A stretch of DNA of 64,000 nt from Marinoscillum pacificum (GTDB lineage: Bacteria; Bacteroidota; Bacteroidia; Cytophagales; Cyclobacteriaceae), in the NCBI RefSeq assembly GCF_024714495.1, contig NZ_JAMZMJ010000008.1, forward strand, positions 124,001 through 188,000, given 5' to 3'. Made by a program: the position numbers and the translations under genes. Below the pieces are notes generated by a model. It did no database searches and was not told where the DNA came from. It saw only the letters and a list, made by a program, of their open reading frames with translations. Shown here in pieces: positions 23,888-32,661 of the stretch (position 1 is its first letter; each line of letters begins with the position of its first letter).

Positions 23888-25090
23888 TTAAGAGAATTGT
23901 AATGCTGGATAGTCATCCCAGCTTTTGATTTGGTTCTGATAAAGTGCATCCAATGAGATTTGAACACACTTGGCAGTAAGCGCACCCGTCTGAAGACTTG
24001 ATATAACAGGAGTTCCATTGGCTATGGATTCGTAGAACTGCTTAAGTGCGTCAAGGGTAGGATCATTTCCTGGTGCATCAATAGATGCTCCCTCACCCTT
24101 TTGCCAGGCTTGCATAGTAGCTCCAGACACTCCATCTACCAGACCCTTTTCTTTGATACCTTGTGCCTCACTGAAAATGGTACCTTTGGTGTAATCTAGA
24201 ATAATCGTCCCTTTGGAACCTAGCACTTTGATCTGATAATCCTGATACCCATTAGTGGTAGTACATTCAAATGATGCATCTAAACCAGATGGATACTTAA
24301 ACAATAGATGGACATTATCATATGTCTCCCGACCATCTTTCCAGTGATCAATACCTCCAAATCCAGTTACCTGATCGGGATGACTATCTGTCACCCAATT
24401 GATAAAGTCAATTTGATGAGACATTAATTCAGCCACCAAACCACCTGAATACTCTCGATACATTCGCCAGTTGATCATCCGTTCCCATTTAGGATCAGGA
24501 ACTGGTCTACGCCAACTCCCATTACGATTCCACTGGCATTCATATGCCGTCACATCACCAATATATCCTGATCGGATAATTTCTCTAGCCTTATTATACA
24601 GCGGGCTACTATGGTACTGATGCCCCGTCTGGAATACTTTCCCTGAAGCGTTTACAGTATCTATCACTGATTGAATTTGAGCAATGCCTTTCGTCATGGT
24701 CTTTTCACAGTACACATGCTTACCTGCTTTGAGTGCAGCAATGGCTATTTCATCATGCGTACTGAAAGGAGTGGACACAATCACCGCGTCAACTTTCTTA
24801 TCCGCTAGTAGATCACTGTAATCAGGGTATGCCTTAGCCGATTTAGCCAACTTGATCGCGTCATCCAGTCGAAACGGAATTATATCAGAGCATGCCACCA
24901 CTTCCAAACCTTCAATCTGGTTCATTAAGCGAATTAGACCTGATCCGCGATCTCCTGTCCCTATAACCCCAACGTTGACTATCTCCTTTCCAAAATGAAT
25001 GGGCATGGCATTCAAGTACCTCGCACCAAGCACAGCACCTCCAATCAGTGTTGCTCCTGTTTTAAAAAATTTCCGTCTTGAATCCCCCAT
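23888..25090 (-). CDS. Gfo/Idh/MocA family oxidoreductase, Tat-exported
   Basis: A second exported oxidoreductase, 400 residues, with a twin-arginine start (GDSRRKFFKTGATLIGGAVLGA). The Rossmann motif is NVGVIGTGDRGSGL. The lysine motif reads EKT (GKHVYCEKTMTKG) instead of the more common EKP. The C-terminal domain has the GGLVAELMSHQIDFINWV block with a conserved His. It starts directly at the stop of the DUF1080 gene and lies eight bases before the third gene. It may form a heteromeric or sequential pair with its neighbour. The cofactor and substrate cannot be read from the sequence. Confidence 0.87.
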   Translation of the reverse strand: MGDSRRKFFKTGATLIGGAVLGARYLNAMPIHFGKEIVNVGVIGTGDRGSGLIRLMNQIEGLEVVACSDIIPFRLDDAIKLAKSAKAYPDYSDLLADKKVDAVIVSTPFSTHDEIAIAALKAGKHVYCEKTMTKGIAQIQSVIDTVNASGKVFQTGHQYHSSPLYNKAREIIRSGYIGDVTAYECQWNRNGSWRRPVPDPKWERMINWRMYREYSGGLVAELMSHQIDFINWVTDSHPDQVTGFGGIDHWKDGRETYDNVHLLFKYPSGLDASFECTTTNGYQDYQIKVLGSKGTIILDYTKGTIFSEAQGIKEKGLVDGVSGATMQAWQKGEGASIDAPGNDPTLDALKQFYESIANGTPVISSLQTGALTAKCVQISLDALYQNQIKSWDDYPALQFS

Positions 25091-26443
25091 TTAGTTAAGT
25101 TCTCTGATTTTGATACTTCGGAAACTCACTTCATTACCATGATCTTGCAACAAGATACTTCCCTCTGGCCATCTACCGAAGTTTGGCCAGTCCTTGTATT
25201 TGCTATAAGCAACAAGTGCTTTGAATATTTGAGAATTGCGATCATATTCAATGATTTTCTCATTGTTTAGCCAGTGCTCTACTTTGCCATCCCTAGAGAC
25301 AATTCGTGCCTTGTTCCATTTTCCCACACCTTTGAACTGTTTACCTCTTCCCGGAACAGAAAGATTTTCTGCTGTAATTAAATCATATAATGATCCAACC
25401 GTACGATTACCATTAACACCCATCTTAGCATCAGGGTGACGCTGATCATCCAATATCTGAAATTCACAACCTATAGCTGATCCTTGCCCTTTGTTTAATG
25501 ATGGATCCACGAAGTACTTTATACCACTATTGGCACCTTCTGTGATCTTAAACTCCAATTCCAATTCAAAATTGCTATAGTTGGAAGTAGTAACAATATC
25601 ACCAGGACCTGTTGATTCTCCACCGTCTGTCGCCAAAACTGTAAGTACTCCATCTTTCATTTGCCATCCTGACTTTGGAAACCCATCCAATTTTGCACCT
25701 CTCCAGCCTTCAGAAGTTTTACCATCCCAAAGCAAACGCCAACCATTTCTCTTCTCCCATTCGGTCAGTTCATTTTTAAGATAACTCATTTGCATCACTT
25801 CCGGATCTGGAGCTAAACGATGAACCACTACATCCTCAGTTAAAATTCGAAGGTCTTTCCACTTGACGATATAGCCTTTTTCTTTCTCGCCAATACTATG
25901 CACCTGCAACCCAATAAATCCTTCACTTGTCATATCATCTACCAGATTGCTACACATCTGACCATTGATATAAGTTCGAATTTCACTGCCAAGACATTCA
26001 ATTCGGACTCTATTCCACATTCCTAATTGAAATGCAGCTGATGCTTTTGTATTTAGACTGATCGGATAGATCCATCCTCGACGTTGCTCATCGTAAATCC
26101 CACCTGAAAAAGCCCGTGTGGAAGGATCAATTTCGCATTGATATCCATTTACTACGGTGCTAAAATTACTCCTAAACTGCACTCCGGTATTCAAATGATT
26201 GGGCAGGAGGATTTCAAATTCCAGTATAAAATCTGAATAGGTTTTCTTCGTACATAAAAAAGTATTCGGACTATTTAGGACTGCAGTCCCAACAATTACA
26301 CCATCCTCTATTTTAAAAGGAGCTTTACCCCCTTTGGATTCCCAACCAGTTAGGTCCTTCCCATTGAAGAGAGGCTGCCAGTTTTGTGCAAACGAAGAAT
26401 AGAACAGGCCCACTAATAGCAGGCTCAAAAAACACTGTCTCAT
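25091..26443 (-). CDS. Two-domain DUF1080 protein (3-keto-disaccharide hydrolase family)
   Basis: The 450-residue protein has a signal peptide (MRQCFLSLLLVGLFYSSFA) and two DUF1080 jelly-roll domains: residues about 20-205 (WQPLFNGKDLTGWESKGG ... HSIGEKEKGYIVKWKDLRI) and about 225-448 (WRLLWDGKTSEGWRGAK ... SFRSIKIREL). The family cleaves 3-keto-glycosides made by Gfo/Idh/MocA-type glycoside 3-dehydrogenases, and two such enzymes are encoded immediately downstream. It is first in the operon, with its promoter presumably in the 285-base gap upstream. It could be periplasmic or surface-exposed. Calling the pathway glycoside 3-oxidation is inference from this trio. Confidence 0.85.
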   Translation of the reverse strand: MRQCFLSLLLVGLFYSSFAQNWQPLFNGKDLTGWESKGGKAPFKIEDGVIVGTAVLNSPNTFLCTKKTYSDFILEFEILLPNHLNTGVQFRSNFSTVVNGYQCEIDPSTRAFSGGIYDEQRRGWIYPISLNTKASAAFQLGMWNRVRIECLGSEIRTYINGQMCSNLVDDMTSEGFIGLQVHSIGEKEKGYIVKWKDLRILTEDVVVHRLAPDPEVMQMSYLKNELTEWEKRNGWRLLWDGKTSEGWRGAKLDGFPKSGWQMKDGVLTVLATDGGESTGPGDIVTTSNYSNFELELEFKITEGANSGIKYFVDPSLNKGQGSAIGCEFQILDDQRHPDAKMGVNGNRTVGSLYDLITAENLSVPGRGKQFKGVGKWNKARIVSRDGKVEHWLNNEKIIEYDRNSQIFKALVAYSKYKDWPNFGRWPEGSILLQDHGNEVSFRSIKIRELN

Positions 26444-26728
26444 TTTTTGGTTATAGTTTCAACAAATAAAATTGGGGGCAACTCAATTTAGCTATTAATC
26501 TTTAGTAGCCGAAACGATTTATGTAAATCCCACTATTTCAAAGCAATGCAAACAGGTTAGAATCATGCAATAAGTCTCGTCACGTATTTCACGTGTTTGG
26601 TCCCATAGGCAAATCACATAAACGAGAAAATACCTTTAGTTAAATCTAAAAAGAACCATCTCAACGAATGTTTTCCAAAAAACAGTATTGATTAAAATAG
26701 TTTTGAATTATTAATAAAGGATAATAAA

Positions 26729-26911
26729 ATGAGAAGTAGCAAAATCCTTACGGAAAGAGAAATATCAAATGCCACCAAAACAGAAAATGTAGACTCTTTG
26801 GCATTTTTCTTTGATTCGTTCGCACAAGTTCACCCAAACACACAAGAAAAAATCCTTAAGGATATGGGATTCAACATCTATCGTCAATTCGGCACGCTCT
26901 TCATGAATTGA
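26729..26911 (+). CDS. Small hypothetical protein, paralogue of 27070-27249
   Basis: A 60-residue ORF with no recognised family. It shares a pattern with the next small ORF: basic start, (T)-x-(S/R)-E-I-x-NATK-x-E in residues 8-20, then a helical stretch with F/L spacing and a final LF near the end. The preceding bases include AAAGGATAAT, a plausible ribosome-binding region. Conservation between two neighbouring copies is the main evidence that it is translated. Confidence 0.55.
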   Translation: MRSSKILTEREISNATKTENVDSLAFFFDSFAQVHPNTQEKILKDMGFNIYRQFGTLFMN

Positions 26912-27069
26912 CATACCCGTTCTGTACCATTCCATTTTTCAGCTGATTATCCATATATGTATGGTAGATAAATGGATTGGATGGAGAAATCAGACAGTTC
27001 ACCGAAATACATCAGGCATCATAACGATCAGGGTGTACATTCACAATTATAACTATCCGATCTAAGCAT

Positions 27070-27249
27070 ATGAAAGCAAGAAAATACCCTACTCAAAGCG
27101 AGATTCTTAACGCAACTAAAATCGAGGTATTCCACGTATTAAATGAGAATTTCGGATCTACAGCCACATTTGCCAACAGACGAGCAAATGCCTTCCAGGA
27201 AATGAATTTCAAATTAGACAGGTTATTTTCTGTAATCCACAATAACTAA
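27070..27249 (+). CDS. Small hypothetical protein, paralogue of 26729-26911
   Basis: A 59-residue ORF (MKARKYPTQSEILNATKIEV...) too short for usual gene calling. It aligns with the upstream 60-residue ORF through the E-I-x-NATK-x-E motif and overall length. It is followed at once by a terminator-like hairpin, which supports transcription. No family is recognised. A divergent tandem duplication is the simplest reading. Confidence 0.55.
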   Translation: MKARKYPTQSEILNATKIEVFHVLNENFGSTATFANRRANAFQEMNFKLDRLFSVIHNN

Positions 27250-27250
27250 A

Positions 27251-27276
27251 AAGGGCTTCCTTTACGGAAACCCTTC
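27251..27276 (+). terminator. Terminator after the small ORF pair
   Basis: AAGGG-C-TTCC / GGAA-A-CCCTT with a TTTAC loop follows two bases after the stop of the 59-residue ORF. The hairpin lies between convergent genes and may serve both strands. Confidence 0.6.
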
Positions 27277-27305
27277 TAACCAACTATCAATATCCTAAGC
27301 GAGGT

Positions 27306-28022
27306 TTATTTAGCCCAGTTAGCAGCCATTCGGTACATTTGGTCAAACAACTCATGAACCACAGTTACCATCTCTTCTTTCAGGTCATCTGGTAAAAGAT
27401 CAACCAGGTGTGAAATCTCATCATCACTAATACCTGTAGAGTGATTCTCTTCAGTATCCTGATGCTTTTTGCCAAAATACTCCAATTGATCATATAGATC
27501 TTCAGCTTTCAACACAGGGTGAATAGCTGCTTTGAATTTATCAAAAGTAATTTCTAATACTTCGATCATCAACATTCTAGCCACCGGATGATCGTACTGC
27601 TGCACGTATCTATTGAAACTATAGATCGTCTTTCTAACTTCCAAGGTATCATCTGCCCATGTTTTGGTGATTAGGTCTAAACCTTTGTTTTCCTCAAAGT
27701 GACCAGTCATGAAAGCTAAATCCTTCAAATACCACTCCCAGTGATTTGAATCTTCATCACTGTGTGTATTTACGCTTTCTTGCAAATCACTAGTCTCACC
27801 CTCATATCTTACCAATTCCATGATATCCTTAAATCCTAGAACGAAAAACAACATTCTTGGAATGAAAGTCAGTTTATCCTGAATGGAGATGTCAGACTTT
27901 AGTTTTTGATGCAACGCATTACCTGCAAATTTCTCTGCGCCGATCATAAACTCTTCTCTGAGCTGATGATTTAATTGTTCAACTTGAGCCGCTGAAATAG
28001 GGTTTTCAACTTTCGTTTTCAT
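27306..28022 (-). CDS. Heme-oxygenase-like (HDO-fold) metalloprotein
   Basis: The 238-residue all-helical protein resembles the heme-oxygenase-like diiron oxidase/oxygenase group ('iron-containing redox enzyme'). Candidate metal ligands are seen in NTHSDEDSNHWEWYL (about residues 84-98) and in GKKHQDTEENHS (about 185-196), matching the family's spaced His/Glu/Asp pattern. No signal peptide is seen. It is on the same strand as the V4R-like and NmrA genes, but a hairpin terminator at 28150-28169 suggests its own transcript. The substrate cannot be assigned. It could also be a scaffold without metal. Confidence 0.6.
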   Translation of the reverse strand: MKTKVENPISAAQVEQLNHQLREEFMIGAEKFAGNALHQKLKSDISIQDKLTFIPRMLFFVLGFKDIMELVRYEGETSDLQESVNTHSDEDSNHWEWYLKDLAFMTGHFEENKGLDLITKTWADDTLEVRKTIYSFNRYVQQYDHPVARMLMIEVLEITFDKFKAAIHPVLKAEDLYDQLEYFGKKHQDTEENHSTGISDDEISHLVDLLPDDLKEEMVTVVHELFDQMYRMAANWAK

Positions 28023-28149
28023 GTGAGTACTATTTGTTAAGTTAATAAATAATTAAAGTGCTAATTCACCGAGATATACTGATTCTATCGAGTCGCTGGT
28101 CCAATAGATTTTAAATGATAGTTTATCCTATGTTAGATTTTTGAAAACA

Positions 28150-28169
28150 GAGACGCCAAGTGGCGTCTC
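28150..28169 (-). terminator. Hairpin terminator after the V4R-like gene
   Basis: GAGACGCCA-AG-TGGCGTCTC is a perfect 9-bp inverted repeat with a two-base centre, just past the stop at 28188 on the minus strand, followed by TGTTTTC. It separates the NmrA/V4R-like pair from the heme-oxygenase-like gene. Confidence 0.65.
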
Positions 28170-28187
28170 CTGTCAATTAATTAAGTG

Positions 28188-28769
28188 TTACCAGTTAATG
28201 ATAAAAGTGCATGTTTCTCCTCCAGTACGTCTAGTTTCCTTGGTTTCATCAAGGGTTACTTTTGTTCTGATAGAGCCTTCCGGCTTGAACTTTCTTACAA
28301 TTTGAAGGATTAGTCCTTCTTCAAATTTGCTTGGGTAAGGCGTATGACACACCATCACAGCTTCCTTAGCATCCTGATCAAATCGAGTAAGTTTATAATG
28401 GCCAATACCTTCAAGCATTTGTCCTGTAGATGGATTAAACATCGGAACTCCCGCTTTTCTGTGGTTCATGTGATATGCCACATCCAATGATTCCAACGCT
28501 TCTTTCAATCCATTCATGGGCGGGAATTGTGCATTATCCATTACCGCTTTCCCAATTAAGAACAAGTTCATTTCTCCAAACTGGTTCTTGACTTCCTCAA
28601 ATGCACTCAAAAACTTCTGCAAGTCATAAAATGTATTCGGATCATCTTTGTATTCAAGGCCATGCTTTTTTAGAATAGCAAGTCTACTGTCTTTAGACAT
28701 GGAACCTACTAAAAATGGCTGAATAGCGTTGGTTTCTATCCCCCCTTCAAAGGATTTAAATTCACTCAT
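28188..28769 (-). CDS. V4R-like small-molecule-binding protein (tentative)
   Basis: A 193-residue single-domain protein. The C-terminal part, with MLEGIGHYKLTRFD, VMVCHTPYPSKFEEGLILQIVRKF and a final TRRTGGETCTFIINW, recalls V4R / 4-vinyl-reductase-like domains and related ligand-binding folds, where a strand pattern ends in 'C..rGg..C.f.i'. No DNA-binding or enzymatic partner domain is attached. It overlaps the upstream NmrA-family gene by eight bases, so the two are translationally coupled. A ligand-sensing role is inference. No firm family name can be given by eye. Confidence 0.55.
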   Translation of the reverse strand: MSEFKSFEGGIETNAIQPFLVGSMSKDSRLAILKKHGLEYKDDPNTFYDLQKFLSAFEEVKNQFGEMNLFLIGKAVMDNAQFPPMNGLKEALESLDVAYHMNHRKAGVPMFNPSTGQMLEGIGHYKLTRFDQDAKEAVMVCHTPYPSKFEEGLILQIVRKFKPEGSIRTKVTLDETKETRRTGGETCTFIINW

Positions 28770-29664
28770 TTGTTAATGTATTTTGATGATAATTGCTGAT
28801 AAAATGTACTTTGTAGTCTTTCAAAAAGGCTTCAAAGCTGGTTTGATTTTGGCTTGTTAGATGAGTAAAATCTTTGGTAAATAAATCATATCGATCATTC
28901 TGAGCTGAATGATATATTTCTTGCAACATTTCAATTTTCCAATCAGGAACGCCTTTACTTCTTAGCTGAAATATCACTTCGGCCACAGGTGCATCGATGT
29001 ACTCATAAGGCAACTCGATCACACCATTAAACATATTAGCAACTTCTGTTACTGTATAAGACTTATCCCCTGTTAGATAGTTGACAATCACTTGATTATC
29101 CGAGCTTTCCTCCCAATCCCTAAGAGCACAAAAACTAGCATTTGCCACATCACGAACATCGATATAGCTAACTCGTCCCTGGCCCATCGGCAATATTAGC
29201 TTCCCGTCCGGTGTTGGAGGAAACTGGTTAATGTAGTTCTGCATGAAGAACACAGACCTCAAGATGATTCCACTCATGCCTGATTCTGAAAACAACATTT
29301 CCATGGCCTGTAGACGCTTACTTACTATGTTATTAGGAGAAGCAGTTACTCCTGCTCCGCTTATCAAAACGAAATGCTTAACTTGATTAACAGAACAAGC
29401 GGTAACGATATTCCGGGCGAATTGATCCATCACAGGAGTGTCTGGAATCACTACAAAAATCTGATCAATGCCTTTTGTAGCAGCTATTAGCGTTTCCGGC
29501 TTTGCATAGTCGACTAGGTGGTGATTTTGATGAAGTTTGGAAGGGAGAGACTCGCCTGAATAGTAGCCTGCTCGAACTTTGATTCCTTCATTAACCAATA
29601 TCGCTAAGAGATGCCCGCCTACGTTGCCGGTTGCACCCAATACCAATATCTTGTCAGTCTCCAT
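28762..29664 (-). CDS. NmrA-family NAD(P)-binding oxidoreductase or sensor
   Basis: A 300-residue atypical short-chain dehydrogenase of the NmrA group. It has an N-terminal Rossmann motif KILVLGATGNVGGHL with GxxGxxG (about 10-16), a YISGAG-type region read as HFVLISGAGV (about 97-106), and a C-terminal substrate lobe. The canonical YxxxK is not obvious, as in many NmrA proteins that sense NAD(P) or reduce quinones and azo compounds. It is the first gene of a two-gene unit with the V4R-like gene (8-base overlap), and is divergent from the chemotaxis receptor. Confidence 0.82.
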   Translation of the reverse strand: METDKILVLGATGNVGGHLLAILVNEGIKVRAGYYSGESLPSKLHQNHHLVDYAKPETLIAATKGIDQIFVVIPDTPVMDQFARNIVTACSVNQVKHFVLISGAGVTASPNNIVSKRLQAMEMLFSESGMSGIILRSVFFMQNYINQFPPTPDGKLILPMGQGRVSYIDVRDVANASFCALRDWEESSDNQVIVNYLTGDKSYTVTEVANMFNGVIELPYEYIDAPVAEVIFQLRSKGVPDWKIEMLQEIYHSAQNDRYDLFTKDFTHLTSQNQTSFEAFLKDYKVHFISNYHQNTLTNE

Positions 29665-29895
29665 TTCTGTTAATGCGTTATTTGCGGATTAATATATTCA
29701 ATTTATTTTACTCTGTGTTAGATACTTACATGAAATTTAGGTTATTAAGCTAAAAAACATTTTATCATACACAACGCATTTATCTTGTAATATTGAAATT
29801 TCCTCTCCTATTTTGGCACTGAATCCAGGGTTCACATGTGATGAATTTCACTACCCCAAGTGGCACCCAGTAATTTTCACAATTCTTTAAATTGA

Positions 29896-31599
29896 TTGGT
29901 CTTGAAAAGAAATTTCATTCAGTTGTCTTCATTGAACATCAGAAGCACCGTCCTGACGTTGCTAATTATAACAGTAATTTTGACGCTTCTATTACTGTCC
30001 TTGCAATATATAGCCAACAGTGGGTCATATACTAAAATAATTGCAACATTATTCGCAATAATTCAAATAGCCTCGCTTGCAGGACTTGGTTACACAATAC
30101 ACTATCGGAACTTTAATAAGCTAGAACAAATAGAAAAACTCACACAGCAAATGGTGAAGGGGCATTCTTCTGACTCGTACAATTTTAATCTAGATCTCAT
30201 TCTTGACAACCTAAATCAGCTTCAAGAAAGAACCGAGAAAACCACTAGGTTTTTACGAGATGTTAGGCAAGGTGATTTTTTCACCAACTTCACTGCCGAT
30301 GGAGAAGGTGACCTGTTAGGTCAAGAGGCAAATGATTTACGAAGAAATATAACAGATTTCATTACAGAGCAAAGAATCATTTTAGACGAGGCGGGTAAAG
30401 ATGGAGATCTGGAAAGACGTGCTGAAACCTCTGGCAAATCAGGCGCCTGGCTTTATTTATCAGAGTCATTAAATGAACTTCTGGAAGCTATTTCCAAGCC
30501 TATAAGTGAAGTAATCCAAATTGTTCAGGCAATGTCTGATGGCGATTTAACTAAACGCTACAATGATGAGGCTGCAGGGGACTTTTACGAATTGGTTCTT
30601 GGCCTGAATCTATCTTTAGACAACTTATCTGCTCTGGTTAATTCTATCACCCAATATTCTGAAAGTATAGAAGAACAAATGATTGTGATGAAAGTAAGTG
30701 GTCAGGAAATGGAAACCAGCACTAAAGAAATTGCTACAAGCATTGGGGAGATGAGTCATGGCGCTCAAACTCAGGTACAAAAAGTAGATGAATCTTCAAA
30801 CTTAATCGAATTGATCCTCACCAGCTCAGGAAATATGAGTGACAAGTCGCATTCCATCAATGAAGCAGCCAATAAAAGTGTAGACAACTGTATCAAAGGC
30901 ACAAACATCATCAATGATGTCGTATTCAAAATATCTGAGATCAACAGCATGTCCAGTGAGACCATTCAGTCAATGAACATACTTTCTCAACGCTCAGCCG
31001 AAATCTCCAGAGTACTGGGAATGATAACCGAAATCTCCGCACAAACCAATCTTTTAGCACTGAATGCCGCCATTGAAGCAGCTAACGCTGGCGAGTATGG
31101 AAGAGGATTCTCTGTAGTAGCGGAGGAAATCAGAAAGCTAGCAGAAGACTCAAAGCGATCCGCGAATGAAATTCAACTACTTGTAGATAGTGTTCAAAAA
31201 GACACACAACAAGCTGTATCCATAACCGAGCGCATGAATGAAAACATTAGTTTCAGCGTATCTGCTTCAAAAGAAGCTTCTCAAGTATTTGAAGAAATGG
31301 CTGTGGCATCTAACCAAACTCTTGAACAATCAAAGAGCATATTGGACGCTGCAAAATCACAAAATGATTACGTTTCGCAGATGGTTGGTATTACAGAATC
31401 TATAGTAGTGGTGGCCGAAGAGACCGCCGCTGGAACGGAACAAATAGCAAGTTCAGCGACTGAATTGTCTGCAGGAATGGAGAATTACATGAAGATGGCT
31501 GCTACTTTAACCAACATAGCAGAAGGCTTATCTAATGCTGTTGAGAAATTCAAACTAGACAAACAAAGCGAAAAGCCCATACTAGAAGAAATAGTCTAA
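29896..31599 (+). CDS. Methyl-accepting chemotaxis protein
   Basis: A 567-residue receptor-type signalling protein. Two closely spaced transmembrane helices (about 18-41 and 45-65) leave almost no periplasmic domain. A HAMP-like region follows (about 190-250; [20 protein letters not shown]), then the coiled-coil signalling domain with the hairpin tip [20 protein letters not shown] and [18 protein letters not shown]. It therefore probably senses through the membrane or cytoplasm rather than an outside ligand. The longest frame starts at TTG 29896 with a second TTG at 29902, and no in-frame ATG is close, so the start is uncertain. It is monocistronic, ending in a strong terminator. In gliding Bacteroidota such proteins may control motility. 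Confidence 0.9.
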   Translation: MVLKRNFIQLSSLNIRSTVLTLLIITVILTLLLLSLQYIANSGSYTKIIATLFAIIQIASLAGLGYTIHYRNFNKLEQIEKLTQQMVKGHSSDSYNFNLDLILDNLNQLQERTEKTTRFLRDVRQGDFFTNFTADGEGDLLGQEANDLRRNITDFITEQRIILDEAGKDGDLERRAETSGKSGAWLYLSESLNELLEAISKPISEVIQIVQAMSDGDLTKRYNDEAAGDFYELVLGLNLSLDNLSALVNSITQYSESIEEQMIVMKVSGQEMETSTKEIATSIGEMSHGAQTQVQKVDESSNLIELILTSSGNMSDKSHSINEAANKSVDNCIKGTNIINDVVFKISEINSMSSETIQSMNILSQRSAEISRVLGMITEISAQTNLLALNAAIEAANAGEYGRGFSVVAEEIRKLAEDSKRSANEIQLLVDSVQKDTQQAVSITERMNENISFSVSASKEASQVFEEMAVASNQTLEQSKSILDAAKSQNDYVSQMVGITESIVVVAEETAAGTEQIASSATELSAGMENYMKMAATLTNIAEGLSNAVEKFKLDKQSEKPILEEIV

Positions 31600-31605
31600 T
31601 AAATC

Positions 31606-31635
31606 AAAACCCCGGCCTTTTCAGGCTGGGGTTTT
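31606..31635. terminator. Bidirectional terminator between chemotaxis receptor and aldo/keto reductase
   Basis: AAAACCCC-GGCC-TTTTCA-GGC-TGGGGTTTT folds into a long stem with A-runs on one side and T-runs on the other, so it can end transcription from both converging genes. Confidence 0.85.
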
Positions 31636-31641
31636 ATAATC

Positions 31642-32661
31642 TCAGGACTCTAAGATTGTTTTGATCTTGGCGATTTCATCTACAGAGAAATCCAGAGTGT
31701 CCAATGCTTTTACGTTTGACACTAATTGCTCAGCACTACTAACCCCTACTAAAACAGAAGTTACTCGCTTATCTTTCAACAACCAGGCAATGGCCATATC
31801 GCTCAGTGTCTGACCTCTTCCCTGAGCGATTTCATGCAAAGCTTTGATCTTCGGTAAGTTTTTCTCAACGGTATCTTTCTGCAAATAAGTCATCGACTTA
31901 GCTGCTCTACTACCTTCAGGAATTCCATTGATGTATTTATTGGACAGCATTCCTTGCTCTAAAGGACTGAATGCGATACATCCTACTCCATTGTCTCCAA
32001 GTACATCCAGCAATCCATCTTCTACCCAACGATCCAGCATAGAATATCTAGCCTGATGAATCAAGCAAGGAGTTCCCAAATCATTTAGGATCTCAATCGC
32101 TTTTTTGGCCAATTCTGCTGGATAATTGGAAATCCCAACATAAAGTGCACGCCCTGATCTCACAATGAAATCAAGTGCGGACATGGTTTCCTCCAATGGA
32201 GTATCTGGATCCGGTCTGTGATGATAGAATAAATCTACATAGTCCAGATTCATGCGCTTCAAGCTCTGATCCAAACTGGATACTAAATATTTTCTGGAAC
32301 CGAGATTGCCATAAGGACCGGGCCACATGTCATATCCTGCTTTAGAAGAGATAAACAACTCATCTCTAAGCGGCTCAAAATCTTGCTTGAAGAGTCTTCC
32401 AAAGTTCGTTTCTGCTGCGCCATATGGAGGTCCGTAGTTATTTGCTAAATCAAAGTGAACAATCCCATTATCAAAGGCCGTTCGTAGTATCTCCTGACCT
32501 TTCAACAGATCATCCGCATGACCAAAGTTATGCCATAGACCAAGTGACAACATCGGCAATTGGATACCACTTTTACCACATCGTTTGTATTTCATCTGAG
32601 CGTATCGCTCATCATTGGCATAATATGCCTTATATCCTGATTTATCGTTGATTTGCATCAA
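31642..32661 (-). CDS. Aldo/keto reductase, YghZ-type
   Basis: A 339-residue NADPH-dependent (beta/alpha)8 reductase. The catalytic tetrad is visible as Asp in GIVHFDLANNYGPP, the following Tyr, Lys in LFISSKAG and His in DLFYHHRPD. The GPYGNLGSRKYL and FSPLEQGMLSNKY segments point to the YghZ/Kv-beta group (L-glyceraldehyde-3-phosphate reductase in E. coli). The start overlaps the last FG-GAP lipoprotein gene by four bases (ATGA), making it the final gene of that operon. This suggests it reduces an aldehyde or keto-sugar from whatever the SusC/SusD system imports; that link is inference. Confidence 0.88.
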   Translation of the reverse strand: MMQINDKSGYKAYYANDERYAQMKYKRCGKSGIQLPMLSLGLWHNFGHADDLLKGQEILRTAFDNGIVHFDLANNYGPPYGAAETNFGRLFKQDFEPLRDELFISSKAGYDMWPGPYGNLGSRKYLVSSLDQSLKRMNLDYVDLFYHHRPDPDTPLEETMSALDFIVRSGRALYVGISNYPAELAKKAIEILNDLGTPCLIHQARYSMLDRWVEDGLLDVLGDNGVGCIAFSPLEQGMLSNKYINGIPEGSRAAKSMTYLQKDTVEKNLPKIKALHEIAQGRGQTLSDMAIAWLLKDKRVTSVLVGVSSAEQLVSNVKALDTLDFSVDEIAKIKTILES

